Shown here: positions 23,137 to 34,440 of the stretch, one piece after another
How the letters are laid out: every line of letters begins with the position of its first letter
How positions within the stretch are numbered: position 1 is the first letter of the stretch
Assembly (NCBI GenBank): GCA_029204225.1
Contig: CM055108.1
Coordinates: forward strand, 13,209,955-13,267,954
Reading direction: 5' to 3'
DNA length: 58,000 nt
DNA from: Diphasiastrum complanatum
Taxonomy: Eukaryota; Streptophyta; Lycopodiopsida; Lycopodiales; Lycopodiaceae
Program-made: the position numbers and the translations under genes
Notes under the pieces: generated by a model
The model's input: the letters and a program-made list of their open reading frames with translations, nothing else
What the model was told of the DNA's origin: nothing
Databases searched by the model: none

Positions 23137-23170
23137 CCCCCCCCCCCCCCCCCCCCCCCCCCACCCCCCC
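23137..23170. repeat. Poly-C tract (26 C, A, 7 C)
   Basis: An uninterrupted run of 26 cytosines, one adenine, then seven more. Its minus strand is a G-run capable of quadruplex formation. The length may be unreliable in an assembly. Confidence 0.9.
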
Positions 23171-25440
23171 AACTCTTGATATAGGATCATGCTTTGGAGT
23201 GAGGGGATGTCCTTTGCAAATTCCTTGGGCATTTTACTCATTCATATTGCAAAAGAGAAATACATGGATAAGAATGCCTGGTAACATTATACACGAAGAA
23301 TTTAACTTTTAAAGTCAGTTCTAAGCCCTCAAAATTCAAACTAAAACTGCTAGTCTATTATGGCAGACTGATTTCCATCGTATATTGGCTACAAGTGCTA
23401 TTTACCGTTGCGTTAACTATCACAATTGACATGTAATTAAAACTATTTTTAAAGGTTCCTTGGTAGATTGATTTTGGAGATCAGACAACAGAGTCTTTTC
23501 TAGGAAGTATTTGATTTCTGGGGTGCTATCATATGATTGTGAGTTAAATTTGTTTCTTTTGTGAGCTTTAAACGAGGTGAGTTAAATTCTGATCAGTTGT
23601 AGGTTGGTGAAGTCTCTTTGCCCTTTAGGTAATGGTTTGTAATTGGAGAGCAATCTTGATTGTCATTTCCTTAATATGATGACTTTTATCTTTGTATGTT
23701 GGCTTTTGCTTGTTTGTCTGAAGCTCGATTTTTGGAGGGAGGGGATTGGAATCTAGATGCTTTAGTGGAGCATTTGCTAGCTAAATGTTTGATTTCATCG
23801 TAGATATGACACACCTCCAACATTTTTGAAAACTTGACTTTTTGCTTGAAGATTGTGCCATTGGCTTCTAATTCAATGAATGGATTTCTATAATTTGCTT
23901 GTGTAAATGTTAATTTTTGAGTGTTGCCTTGTGCCCTTACTTGTGGTGCTTTTTAATATTTCCTCATCCATGCTCGGACCACAATTGATAAAAAAGGATG
24001 CGACTACTTTATCACTACTTTTATGTCCAATAGAATAGGTCCACATACTTCCACTATTCAAATTCATTCCATTCCCATAAACTTCCATTGTGAACTCCAT
24101 AAATATATTCGTATGTTTCTATTGAATATCAACTTTAGAGGGCCTTTCAACTCATAGTCTGGATGCACGTAGGTCTCAGAATCGTGCAATAGGCCCCCAT
24201 CGATTTTTGAGGCCACGAGATTTGCTATCATGGCACTTTTTCCATTTTGTTGTACATTTTTTTTTTCAAGTCGAACCTGCATTGACAAACGAAATGAGAG
24301 GCACACACGGAACGAGCGAAAAAGTAAGAAGCTCTTGAACGAAGCTATTGTGACGATTTGCTAAAGGCTGGGGTATCACTCTTTTGTGGGTTTGTGAGCA
24401 TTGTAACGAGGTTTTTTTTCCTTTTAAAATGCAAACTTTGTTGGCCTTGCCATGATAGTGGTTTTCGAGAGCAAATATTGTTCTTGCATTCATGATATTG
24501 TTCGAGAGCAGACACACATTTTACTAGGGCCTTCTTTGCAATCATCTCTTCCACATGTTGACCTTGTTCTCTCGTGTGAGGGAATTCGCACTCTTGGAGA
24601 TGTTATTGTTGATCTCTCTTGTCAGGACCTTCTTTGTTCTTCTTCCACCACGCAAGGGGCTGTTGCATCTCATGTAGCTCAAGAGAAGGGACAAGACTAC
24701 AATGATCTGCACATGGTGAAGATTTCATTTCTTTGCATTAGAAACATATGGATGTCTTCATAAGAAATTTAATAATTTTTTGTCATTATGTGCGGAGCTT
24801 ATTGTGAAATGCCGGGGACAAAATGTTACATTACCATCCGTTATTTTATCTTTCTACCATTAACGTATTTATATTGCATTGCCATGTTCACAAGCACTTT
24901 TAATTCTTCGACGAGCTCAATTTGCAAGAGCGGCACCTTCAAAGCTTCTTGCATTACCTATTAGTGACATGACACTATTCTAGTTAGTGATTTACATCAA
25001 GCAGTTGGTTTTGAGTAATTAATTTAATAGTTTAAGTTCTATTAACCTTTTCAGTTTGATTTCTCTTTGTTGTTTAACATTATCATTCTATATACTTTCA
25101 TCGTTTTATACATTGATGGATTTTCCCATCCTTCATTAATAAAAGCATGGGTTTACTATTTAAATTACTAAAAGCATGGTTTAACTATTGGTAGGGTAAA
25201 GCTTTTTGTTATACATTAATCTGTGCAGCAAGGTTTTAAAGAGGTCTCTAGATCTTTGGTGTGCAATAGGCTAAAAAGATCACCTCACATCGTTTTGAAA
25301 ATCAAAATCCCTATATTAGAAACGCATTATAGATTTTTAGATGTTGTTTGCCTAGCATTTTTCAATTGGCTACCAACAATGCTGTCATCAATTTGTACCT
25401 TGATATGCCTATATTTGTACTACAAAGCCCTCTAAAAAAA
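23171..25440. other. Intergenic sequence without recognisable genes
   Basis: Only short, unconserved ORFs (up to about 100 codons at 24452-24763). No splice-linked coding pattern, repeat family or RNA gene was recognised. Confidence 0.5.
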
Positions 25441-26252
25441 GAGTGTATACAATGACCTACTCATCAATTACGTCCAATAGATTGTACAATAGATTGTACA
25501 GTTCAACCTATTACGAGATGTAGCGAGTGCTTGCATGTACCTTTTCGCTCTCAGGGCTCAGTACTGCACCCATCTTTATAAAGGGGTAGCTCCTCAATCA
25601 AGTCATTCACCAATGACCATGTCACATGTGGCATGTGGCATGGACTCTCATAACTTAAGGCCCCATATACAATGGCGGATCTGATCCTCGTTACTACTTT
25701 AACTTTTTTCCACGGGACAGGACTAGATCCTCTCCTTATGCTATATGTTCAGTGGAGCCTGGCCATTGAGGGCCCACCACGTGTCCCGCACAGTTGTGAG
25801 CTCTGACAGGCACCGTAGCCCGTCAATACGACGGGAGAAGTTTCGGGTTCTTGGTTAGCTGGACTAGATTTGAAAGGCCACGGAAAAGTTTAGGTCGGAA
25901 GTGGTGTTTCAAATTGAAGTTGACGTGTGCCTGGAAAGGTTTGGCTCCTCGCAGAAAAACCCCCCCCGCACCCTAATGAGACACTACGATTTTCCCCTCG
26001 CTACCGTTGGATCTCCTTCGAACCAGGCAGATGCTACCACGTGTTAGCAAGAGACCGTCTAGCATCTTCCAAGTGGCAGCTTTGACGCGTATCTTAATGA
26101 CACCGAGTAACTTTTAGGTTTACGCCGTTAGATTACATCGTAGCCATTCAAAATTGGCCACGTGCACGTACTCTACCGATTGGATCGTGGCCAAGTGGCA
26201 GTTTAACTCGTGGCTAGCATCCAAGTGAGCGCACTTAAAAGAAAGGAGCACC

Positions 26253-26253
<1 letters not shown>
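25441..26253 (+). promoter_or_regulatory. Probable AXS promoter: G-boxes and CCGTTGGATC-type elements
   Basis: Three CACGTG G-boxes lie at 25778-25783, 26038-26043 and 26159-26164. Between and around them are ACCGTTGGATC (26003-26013), GCCGTTAGATTA (26124-26135) and a related ACCGATTGGATCG near 26176. Such elements cluster in plant proximal promoters. Composition is richer in GC than the flanks. No TATA box lies near the TC-rich tract at 26254, although TTTATAAAGG occurs near 25575. The transcription start is not determined. Confidence 0.55.

Positions 26254-26292
<39 letters not shown>
26254..26292 (+). repeat. (TC)n microsatellite, likely 5' UTR pyrimidine tract
   Basis: About 39 bases of alternating T and C, of the kind common near plant transcription starts and in 5' leaders. 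Its antisense reading gives the spurious Arg-Glu repeats of a minus-strand ORF. Confidence 0.85.
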
Positions 26293-26297
<5 letters not shown>

Positions 26298-27101
26298 GTA
26301 TGCATATTTCTTCTTTCTGTTTGTAAGAGAAATCGGCAGCAGCGAGCTTGCGCTCCCTTTCTCTGATTTCCATTTCTGTGAAGCAGCAGTAATTGGTGAT
26401 CGTCCTTGAGCAGCAGCAGCAGAGGAGCAGGCACTCGACTTTTTCTCTTTTTCTCTTTATGTTTTGCATCTGGAAGCTGCTTTTCTTCTTTAAATCTCAT
26501 CATGAAACTGCTAGATTCTGTGTGTGAAGGATTAGTTAGTGTGCCTCTCATTACTTTGCATCTCATCTCTAAGAGCTTTTCTGATTTTGGTCGGTGGTGC
26601 TGTGCATTGCGGAATAGAGTGTGAGGTGAGGATGCGTCGTCGCATTGTAGGCTGAAGCTCTGTTTTCTTGAAATTTTGAAGCGGGATTGTTAGGTCGCTG
26701 CTCACTCTTGCCATCTGATGTTTGTGCAGGATCTGGAGCTCTAAGATTGCTGTTGGCTTCAATTTCTGGTGCTCTGGATCATTAGGTCGCTGCTCACTCT
26801 TGCTGTTTGATGTTTTTGTAGCATCTGAAGCTCTAAGATTGCAGCAAGACAGCTGTTAGGTTCAAGTTCTAAAGCTCTGGATCATTAGGTCGTGCTCACT
26901 CTTGCTTTTGGATGTCTCTGTAGCATCGTAAGCTCCAAGATTACATGCGAACTGCTGCTACCTTCCAGCTCTGATCTCCAGTCACTGTGGATTGTTTAGA
27001 CGGTGAATACTCTTGTAGCTGACTATTATTTCAGCGGGTTTGCAGAAGACAGAGGACAGTCGCATAGCACAACTGCATCTTCATTTGGTTGTAGTGGCAT
27101 T
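26293..27101 (+). promoter_or_regulatory. AXS 5' leader with possible intron and a three-copy repeat
   Basis: No long ORF in the AXS frame: an in-frame TAG lies at 26997-26999, so translation cannot begin upstream of 27102. A small upstream ORF of eight codons starts at 26299. From about 26685 to 26985 a segment of 92-103 bases occurs three times (starts near 26690, 26782 and 26885). Each copy holds TAGGTCG, TGCTCACTCTTG, a T-rich stretch ending in CAG or TAG, and AGCTCTAAGATT or a close variant. A GTAAGA at 26323 could be the donor of a leader intron with alternative acceptors in the three copies. Confidence 0.45.
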
Positions 27102-30100
27102 ATGGCAGCAAGACTGAACCTAGACGGAGAGGAGATAAATCATTTGAAAGTGTGCATGATAGGTGCTGGAGGCTTTATTGGATCGCATTTATGTGAGAAG
27201 TTGATGTGGGAGACAGAGCATACAGTGTTGGCAATAGACGTGTACAGTGATAAGATCCAGCACTTGCTGGAGCCTGGTAACCCATGGAGCAAGCGTATAG
27301 AATTTCACAAGGTCAACATTAAGCACGATTCACGCTTGGAAGGCCTCATAAAATTATCTGATGTGGTCAGTGATTTCTTCTTCTTCTGCTTTTGGTTGCT
27401 CTACTCTAGTCATTCGGAGTTTCAGCATTCTAACTATTTAGGCTCTTTTGGAAAAATTGTATAATGTAGGCTCAGTTGTTGCTCTGATTTCCGCTTTTCC
27501 TGTGGCAATGGTTGGTTAAATTTTTTTCTGGATCGCCATCTCAGCTGGTTTCTGTGTATTTCTTTTCCTTCTTTTTATCTCACGGACGCTCACCACGGGC
27601 AAATGTTAACACAGTACTTCCCTACACGTACAAACACCCGTACAACAGTATATTCGGATGTGTGGCCTTACGAATCTCTTTGCAACTATGCTTGGGTGGC
27701 CTGTTTGGTTTTCTTTCTTTCAGTGCAATCTAAATAACCTCAATTTTTCAGAAAAGATATGAAGGAATGCTCCTTCTAACTATGTCAATGTGTGTAGCAG
27801 GTCGTCAATCTAGCTGCAATCTGCACTCCTGCGGATTACAACACCCGTCCTCTCGATACAATCTACAGTAACTTCATTGACGCTATACCGGTGGTAAGTT
27901 TGTAGTTGCTTCTGTACAGATTGAATTGTAGACTACCATGCTTTGAGGCCATCGATTCATTCATCGTTTGGATTAGTGATGTACGATTAAACAATTCTGA
28001 AGATCAGTCAAACTAAGAGGCCTTCTGTACAAAAATCGATGATGTATATTGTAATTTATGTAAAGTAAAAACTTGATAACGTGTAAGTTGATATATCTCT
28101 CTTAGGGTTGTTGTGAATTTGTGAGCAGGTGCGATATTGCACAGATAATAACAAGCGCTTGATCCATTTTTCAACCTGTGAGGTATACGGAAAGACTATA
28201 GGGAGTTTCTTGCCCCAGGATAGTCCTTTATTAAAGGTAAGCGAGCTTGCTTGTTGTAGTAAGTGTTCACTTGAAAGCTTTGTACGTGCAACTCCAAGAG
28301 GCTTAGTCTTTCTCAAAGTAGATATCTTCGCAGTGAGATTTATAGCACTATTTTTTGTTTCAATTCAACCTCACGTGAGTTTTAAGTTTGTGAGATTCAT
28401 TCTTTTTGATGCTTTGGCTAATTGGCTAAAGGGTGTAGTGCTCCTTGCTCTATTCCCTCCGCCACCGTTGCTCCACCGGCTTGCTCTGATGTCTCATGTT
28501 CTTAATTTGCTCCTACTTGGCCGCCTGTCTCCATAGCTTCCTCCATCTTGCCTCTGTATAAAATCTACAGAACATTTGTGAACGCAGTCACTGTTTAATT
28601 TAATCTACGTGCATTAATTTCCATGTAGGCATTGGGTCTCAGTTAATGACATTAAGTGCAGAGAGTTGTATAACTGCAAGTGAGGCTTCCCCCCGTGAAA
28701 GCAACCTGGCCTCTGTCCCTCCTCCATCTGCACACAAGGGGCACTTGCAACTTGTAACTATGGCCAATTACTCGTAGCAGGTTTGGGTTTAGGATAGAAT
28801 GTATTTGTTGATCAAGCTCTGTTGGGAAGTCAGACTGTTGGACGGCAGTTAGGAAGGCATAGGCAGTTGGAGGGCTGCAATAGGATGACAGAGGGGCCTC
28901 TAAATTGCTAAAGACAAAGATGTGTTCTCAGGCTTGAGACCTTTAATCACGTGGTAAAAAATCCATGCTTTCCTTTTAGCAGTAACCAACATCCCTAACA
29001 GCCAACAGTTAAGTGAAAGTGGGGTGCCTGCCCCCCCTTTAAGCTAGCACCGGTGACTTGTGCTAACTGCCAGTCATAAGCCCGCAAGATGGTTAGAGAT
29101 TGGTAAGGGAAGGTGGAGGCATGAACTTCAGGTTTCTTATTTCCTGGCACAAACCAATTTATCAAGATACAGAGCTGACCACAGTTGCTGAACCAATTTA
29201 TCAAGACATTGCTAAACACAGTTGCTGAACCAATTTATCAAGATACAGTGCTGAACGCAATTATGGGGGTTTGATTCATAGAGGCTTATTGCGTTTCTTT
29301 ATTTATGTCATTTTAAAGGCGGATACACAACATTAGTAGGATGATTTAAGTCTTCTAGTATAGAACTTCCTGAGCAGAGGAATTTATCATTTTATTAATA
29401 GATTTTACTGGAACAGAATCGTGGTATCTTTCTGGACATCCTAATTCTTTCCCTGAGTAATTTATTCTTTGTTCATTAGATGCATACTAAAAACTTATCC
29501 ATTTCTGCTTCCTGTTCACTTGTGATAAATCATTGCATGACAAACAAATTGTGTATGAACACTTTCGATTGTGACATGCTAAACAGGATCCAGCATATTA
29601 TCTACTTAAAGAAGACCAGTCTCCTTGCATATTTGGACCCATAGAAAAACAGCGCTGGTCATATGCCTGTGCCAAGCAGTTGATTGAGCGCTTGATTTAT
29701 GGTTAGTGCTTTCAATCCCTGATGTTCTATTATCATTTTGCAGTTTCATGGACTTGCTTCTTGCGAATCTCACTCTGTAGTGCTCTATAGCATTTGTATG
29801 TGGGGAGCTGCATTTGTTATATCTCAAACCTAGAATATTTACTCACTGTGGAATCTACAATGTTACTCATGTAATATGGTTGGTGTGCAGCTGAAGGTGC
29901 TGAAAATGACCTTCAGTTTACAATTGTGAGACCATTTAATTGGATTGGTCCTCGTATGGACTTCATTCCAGGAGTTGATGGCCCTAGTGAAGGTGTACCA
30001 AGGGTTTTAGCTTGTTTTAGCACGGTAATTCTCAAGAGACAACATGCTTCAAATTTTGCTGAAATTGAGCTTTCTATTTGTTGTTGCCTTGCTATCACGA

Positions 30101-31008
30101 GGTGTTTGTTAATTTTTTAAGTTTTTTGCAGAACTTGCTGAAAGGGGAACCGTTAAAGCTTGTAGATGGTGGAAAGTCACAAAGAACATTTGTATATATC
30201 AAAGACGCAATAGAAGCTGTTTTACTTATGATTGTAAGTTTATATATCAATTATGGTTGCGTAGCATGCTCAATTTATGATGGCTTTGTAACTAGAAACA
30301 AAGAGGATGGTTAAAAGCAGCACCCTTGTGTAGCAAATCTATTCAACAAAGAAAATATCTCATTCTCGGCGTTGTTAATTAACTTTGCAGGAGAATCCTG
30401 ATAGAGCAAACAGTCACATTTTTAATGTTGGCAATCCTGAGAATGAAGTCACTGTGAAGGAATTGGCCTTGTTAATGACAGAGGTATGTAATAGCAAACA
30501 CTTGGGCATTCAAATACTCATCTTTTGATAAATGGGTCTGGAGTTAAATGTGTTGTTTGACTACCTTTTGACAGATATATTGCAAAGTGAGTGGAGAATT
30601 GAAACCAGAAATTCCCACTGTCGATGTGAGTTCCAAGGAGTTTTATGGTGAAGGCTACGATGATAGTGATAAGCGCATACCGGACATGACAATCATCAAG
30701 AGACAGCTTGGTTTGCATCATTAGCCTGATTGGCTGATCTCTTCTACAATAATGACTTTAGCAAGTGTCAATCAGGAAGCATCATAACTGCAGCATTTCT
30801 GTTTCTGCCAAATGTATGCCGTAGTTGAAATCATTCTTATCTTGTAAAATTTGTGCTGTGATCCCTCATCTAATTTTTCTTTCCTTCTATGGCAGGATGG
30901 AACCCTAAAACATCACTTTATGACCTTTTGGAGTCCACCCTTACTTACCAGCATACTACTTATTCTCGTGCAGTGAAGCAAATGATTTCCAAATCTCATA
31001 CTAGTTGA
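27102..31008 (+). CDS. AXS: UDP-D-apiose/UDP-D-xylose synthase, nine exons, intact
   Basis: Coding exons: 27102-27365, 27801-27893, 28129-28236, 29587-29701, 29891-30024, 30132-30233, 30391-30483, 30575-30710, 30896-31008. All introns are GT-AG and the joined frame is open for 385 residues (Arabidopsis AXS1 has 389). The enzyme decarboxylates UDP-glucuronic acid, giving UDP-apiose and UDP-xylose in the cytosol for pectin (rhamnogalacturonan II) and other glycans. Seen: the Rossmann NAD motif GAGGFIG (residues 21-27), ICTPADYN with Cys96, STCEVYGK with Cys136 and Glu137, RWSYACAK with Arg178, Tyr181 and Lys185, and DKRIPD with Arg337. These correspond, with an offset of four, to the catalytic residues known in Arabidopsis AXS1. 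The start is the first in-frame ATG after a TAG at 26997. Intron 3 is long (1350 bases). It is the only intact host gene in the window. Confidence 0.97.
29152..29263 (+). repeat. Three-copy 37-39 bp tandem repeat in AXS intron 3
   Basis: Units start AACCAATTTATCAAGA at 29152, 29191 and 29228 and share GCTGAAC.CAGTTGCT-like ends. The repeat lies wholly inside intron 3 and away from its splice sites. Confidence 0.8.
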
Positions 31009-31773
31009 TCAACAAGAGCCTGGTGTCAACAATTGCTATCCCTCTTCTGGATTGATGTTGGTGCCTAACTTACCAAATATAGATTATGTTGTCATGGGAC
31101 AGTTTTCGCTCCCAACGGTGAATTTTGAAAAAATCATTATAAGAATAAGAAGTCCTGATAGAGAAGACTTATTTTTTGGAAAACCTTCTGGAGAAATAAT
31201 GGCCCATGGGGTTTAGATTATGATCATTCTTTGTAGGCAGAAAGCTTTTGTAGCCTACTTCCCTACAAATTTTTCAGAAACGTTTTTGGATTCACTTTTT
31301 AGAAGATCTTTAGATCTTTTGGTCTAAGTTCATCGAATGAATATTGTTAACTCTATGAACACATTTATCAAACTTTAGCTTCTTCACTTTTACTACCAGA
31401 TTGCTTTTATAGGCACTAACATCACATAGGTGAGTTGGGGGTTTTGCTTTCATTCTTATTAAAAGTAGCTAAAGCATCATATGCACATTCTGGCTTGTGT
31501 GAGGTGTGAAGTGCTTTTGAATGCATATATTCTTATTTCTTTTCTTCTAAGAACTGATTGCGTTTCTCCCATTTCTTAAAATGGCAGCAGCTTCTCTTAA
31601 TTCTCCAACTATCAATCAAGTTCCATCACTATCTATGAAGCCTTGACCAACAAAAGTACAAGGCTTGTCCAACTTTAGGCAGTAACTCATTTCTACTTTC
31701 AATTCGCCAAATGGGTCAAGTTCCAAAAAGGAACTTGCATTGTATTTTGAGACTTGAAATGTCTCGTCCCAAA
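31009..31773 (+). other. AXS 3' flank and likely 3' UTR
   Basis: No coding motif. AATAAG-like polyadenylation words occur (for example near 31144), but a cleavage site cannot be fixed from sequence alone. Confidence 0.4.
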
Positions 31774-31839
31774 AGCAAATGTGAAAAGTGAACTCCACAA
31801 TCTTCTAGCAAATGTGAAAAGTGAACTCCACAATCTTCT
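31774..31839. repeat. Exact 33-bp tandem duplication
   Basis: Two adjacent identical 33-base units, 31774-31806 and 31807-31839, each beginning AGCAAATGTGAAAAG and ending AATCTTCT. A recent slippage-type duplication. Confidence 0.9.
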
Positions 31840-32345
31840 ATAAAAGGAATCCCATTGTATGTAATTCTCATCCTTAATGCAAGAGAGCTAATTGCTACTA
31901 TTTTGGATCCATATGTGCTAAATGTGGTGTTTGGCTATTATTAATATAACTTTGTGTGTGTGATGCATTTCTTTCTAAGTTTTGCTATCTTAGCCCCTTT
32001 TTAGCATGTATGCCTAACCTTGGAGTGTTTCTAATTTAGTTAAGCTTGTAGAGAGAGAGTAGGAGGGCGTGGAGTCCTTGTTAGGGGAGGAAGTGTGAGA
32101 GTGTGAGTGTGGATGTGTGTGTGGGAGAGAGATTGAGAGAGAGGAAAAGAGAGAGAGAGGTAGAGTTAAATGCTCGTTAATGATTTGGTTATGTTTTTTG
32201 TTCAATGCAACTTTGTTTGTAAGTAGTAGTTTTTAGCTCTTTTGTTGTGCAAAGCATCTCCAAGGCTCCTAGGATCGAGCCCTACTCCTTGTACTACACA
32301 CAACTTAGGAGAAGGTTGTTGAACCCCTCTTCTTCTTGACAACAT
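31840..32345 (+). repeat. LTR-like relic ahead of a gypsy primer-binding site
   Basis: Leads into the PBS at 32346 with the expected LTR edge (...TTGACAACA then T and TGG). Contains a GA/GT-rich low-complexity stretch at 32047-32160. The 5' edge is not determined and no gag or pol of this element follows within 500 bases. Confidence 0.45.
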
Positions 32346-32360
32346 TGGTGCCATTTCCGG
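32346..32360 (+). other. Primer-binding site-like sequence of a gypsy relic
   Basis: TGGTGCCATTTCCGG resembles the Athila/Tat post-LTR signature (TGGCGCCGTTGCCGG family) on the plus strand. It follows an LTR-like ACA edge. The tRNA identity was not checked. Confidence 0.55.
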
Positions 32361-32849
32361 AGAGCCAAATGCTTGCCAACATTTTTTGTTTTTCACTTTT
32401 AACTTTTTTTGGACTGGTCATTGGTTTTTAGAAGATATTTTATAAAAACAATTATGCATCTTTTGCTTGCGATTTGTGTGTTTTGAGCATATGGATGTGT
32501 GAACCTATCATTAAACTAATATCTCTCCACAAAAAAGAGGAAAAAATAGCCTCTATTCTATTTTTAAACGTGCTATGCAAGTGTCTTCCTGCTTGCTTCT
32601 CCACAGCTCAAGCAGACATTGAATTCTAACATAGCAGAAGGGTGAACCTGAACCTTTAAATTTGGAAACTTTATCAAGGAAAATTTTTCAAAACCTCTTT
32701 GCATTCCTCAGAGGTGCAGATCTAGCTATCTAAGTTCGCCCATAGCTCACATTTAGGCCATCATTACATGTTGAAACTATTGTCCAGAGGGCGAACCCAG
32801 ACCATGAACTCTGCTCTAGAAAATTGACTTCAAAGTTGTGGATGTTTCT
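32361..32849. other. Unassigned sequence after the PBS relic
   Basis: No gag homology or other gene recognised. It probably represents a decayed retroelement leader. Confidence 0.35.
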
Positions 32850-34060
32850 TGTTGGAGATATTTCTACTTCCCTACGGTGGTGGATAGGTCTAATGAAGGT
32901 TGGGTCATACTATAGTGGTAGACCGGTTTTCCACTTCCTAAGATCTACAAAAGCTTCCAATAAAGGTAAAGATATGAACAAAAGGAGAGCACCAAGGCTT
33001 CCCAACTGGTGCTCGGAATTAAAATTAAGGTTCGGCTAAGGCTTTCCCAACTAGCCAATACCTACTAAAAAAATAAACTTGCTAAGTGTTACGGCCATAT
33101 TCAGCTAAGGATATGGAATAGTCCTAATATGGTAGACCAGCCCTCCAGTGTTCGAGATTATTGGTCACACCTAGATTTCATTCCACGTCTAGGCCTGTTG
33201 GTGACTAATGACTTTGAGAGGACCCAGACACTCTAATTGAGACATATGGAGTAGTGCATGTACGTGTGACAGGTAAAGGCAAGTGGAATGCATGAAGAGC
33301 TGTGACCTATTTATAGTTGACCTACATGGGGATTGCATGGGTTCATGCACAAGATCGTACTCTCTATATATTGAGGTAGTGATTATCCGTCAAAACGATT
33401 TGGTCTAGGTTACCTATTGATCTCTTCTCCTCTTGCTATCACATAGCTTGGGGGCTAGATCCGGGAGGATTCTCCAGGAGGGATCTAGGATTGGTTGGGT
33501 GGTTTTGCTCCATAGTCTCTCTTGTGTTTTCCTATCCTCATCTTAGGAGTTTTCCCTAGTGGTCTTTACACTAAGGCTTACCCAACAAACAAGGTTTTAA
33601 ACTAAAATAGGTTTGCTAAGACTTTCCAACTAGCAAACCCGTTAACTAATTCTAACTCGCAAAGAGAAATGAAAATGAGATTGCGGCTAGTTAAGAATTA
33701 AAATAATACAAGCATGCCACATTAAAAACCGGTGAAATGTGGCAATAGGAGGCCTGAGCACCTTCCCTCAAGCCATGCACCTTCCAATGGGAACACAAGG
33801 AAATAGGATGACAATCTCAAATAGAGAGCAATTTAGCATAATCTCAAAGTGTTATTTACAAGGGAAATGCCTCGAGCGTGGACCAATAAATCTTATTCTT
33901 CACCTTTGTGGCAAGAAACGGTTCTTGACGCACCACTGGATAATAATATGGATTGGTGTGCATATAGGCGGGTGCTTCGAGACATCGTTTCATGGAGGTT
34001 TTGCTCTATAAAAATAGTTGATGGTGCCAAGCTGGTTGTGGATCAAGGAGTTTGACGGGT
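32850..34060 (-). repeat. LTR relic of the element-1 gypsy family, split by a solo LTR
   Basis: Starts TGTTGGAGATATTTC and shares GAGAGCACCAAGGCTTCCCAACTGG, GAGATTGCGGCTAG and GAGCACCTTCCCTCAAGCC-like phrases (each here cited in part) with the 5' LTR at 7354-8010. It is interrupted by an insertion at 33087-33570. Immediately to its right is a minus-strand copy of the accessory ORF, which makes this a 3' LTR position. The right edge is approximate. Confidence 0.65.
33082..33575. mobile_element. Solo LTR with target-site duplication CTAAG
   Basis: The element spans 33087-33570, starting TGTTACGG and ending TCTTTACA. CTAAG flanks it on both sides (33082-33086 and 33571-33575). Removing the insert and one CTAAG restores the phrase CTTGCTAAGGCTTACCCAAC seen in the homologous LTR near 7550. 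Confidence 0.85.
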
Positions 34061-34079
34061 TCCTTATGGTTTTTGCAGT

Positions 34080-34440
34080 GATCGAGGTTTGGAAGAATGT
34101 AGCCGCCTTGCTCCTTGGTCTGATACTTCTTTGCAAACTCTAGCGTACTATGTGCACTTCGACTAGGACCATCATGACTTCCGCCATAGCATGTAGTTTG
34201 AGATCCTTGATCAGTTTTACAGCAATACCATTATTGGTCTAGGCAATGATTTTGTCGTTGTCGAGTAAGAACTTCTTGAAGTAGTTCTGATCATAACTTG
34301 TGCCCTTGCCATGGATGGTTTCACCAGCATTTGGAAATTCAATTAGTTAAATCCTAGCTGAGGTAATGTCGATGGTGATGTAACTGCCATCCTTGGAGGG
34401 AATTCGAAAGGAGTGGAATCTTCCACCATCAGAATTTTTT
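34080..34440 (-). pseudogene. Third, degenerate copy of the env-position accessory ORF
   Basis: The minus strand reads, with stops, KDGSYITIDITSA, GETIHGKGTSYDQNYFKKFL, TNNGIAVKLIKDLKL and VEVHI. These match KSGSSTIINISPA, GEMIYGKGTNYDAKYFTKFL, TNDEIAIRLLTDSHL and VEVHT of the ORF at 9337-10110. It ends just before the LTR relic at 32850-34060, as expected for the last ORF before a 3' LTR. Premature stops make it non-functional. Confidence 0.75.

Noticed and set aside
23046-23312. Plus-strand ORF with a run of Pro
   Set aside because: Translation of the poly-C tract; no start context or conservation.
24452-24763. 103-codon plus-strand ORF
   Set aside because: No recognisable motif, no splice continuation, and about the length expected by chance in an AT-rich stretch.
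26120-26566. Minus-strand ORF with a run of Arg-Glu repeats
   Set aside because: It is the antisense reading of the (TC)n tract in the AXS leader.
27003-27101. Upstream extension of AXS exon 1 from a GTG codon
   Set aside because: GTG is not a normal start here; homologues begin near the ATG at 27102, and a TAG lies just upstream at 26997.
28129-28536. 135-codon ORF starting in AXS exon 3
   Set aside because: Only 28129-28236 is exon; the rest is read-through into intron 3 past a good GTAAGC donor.
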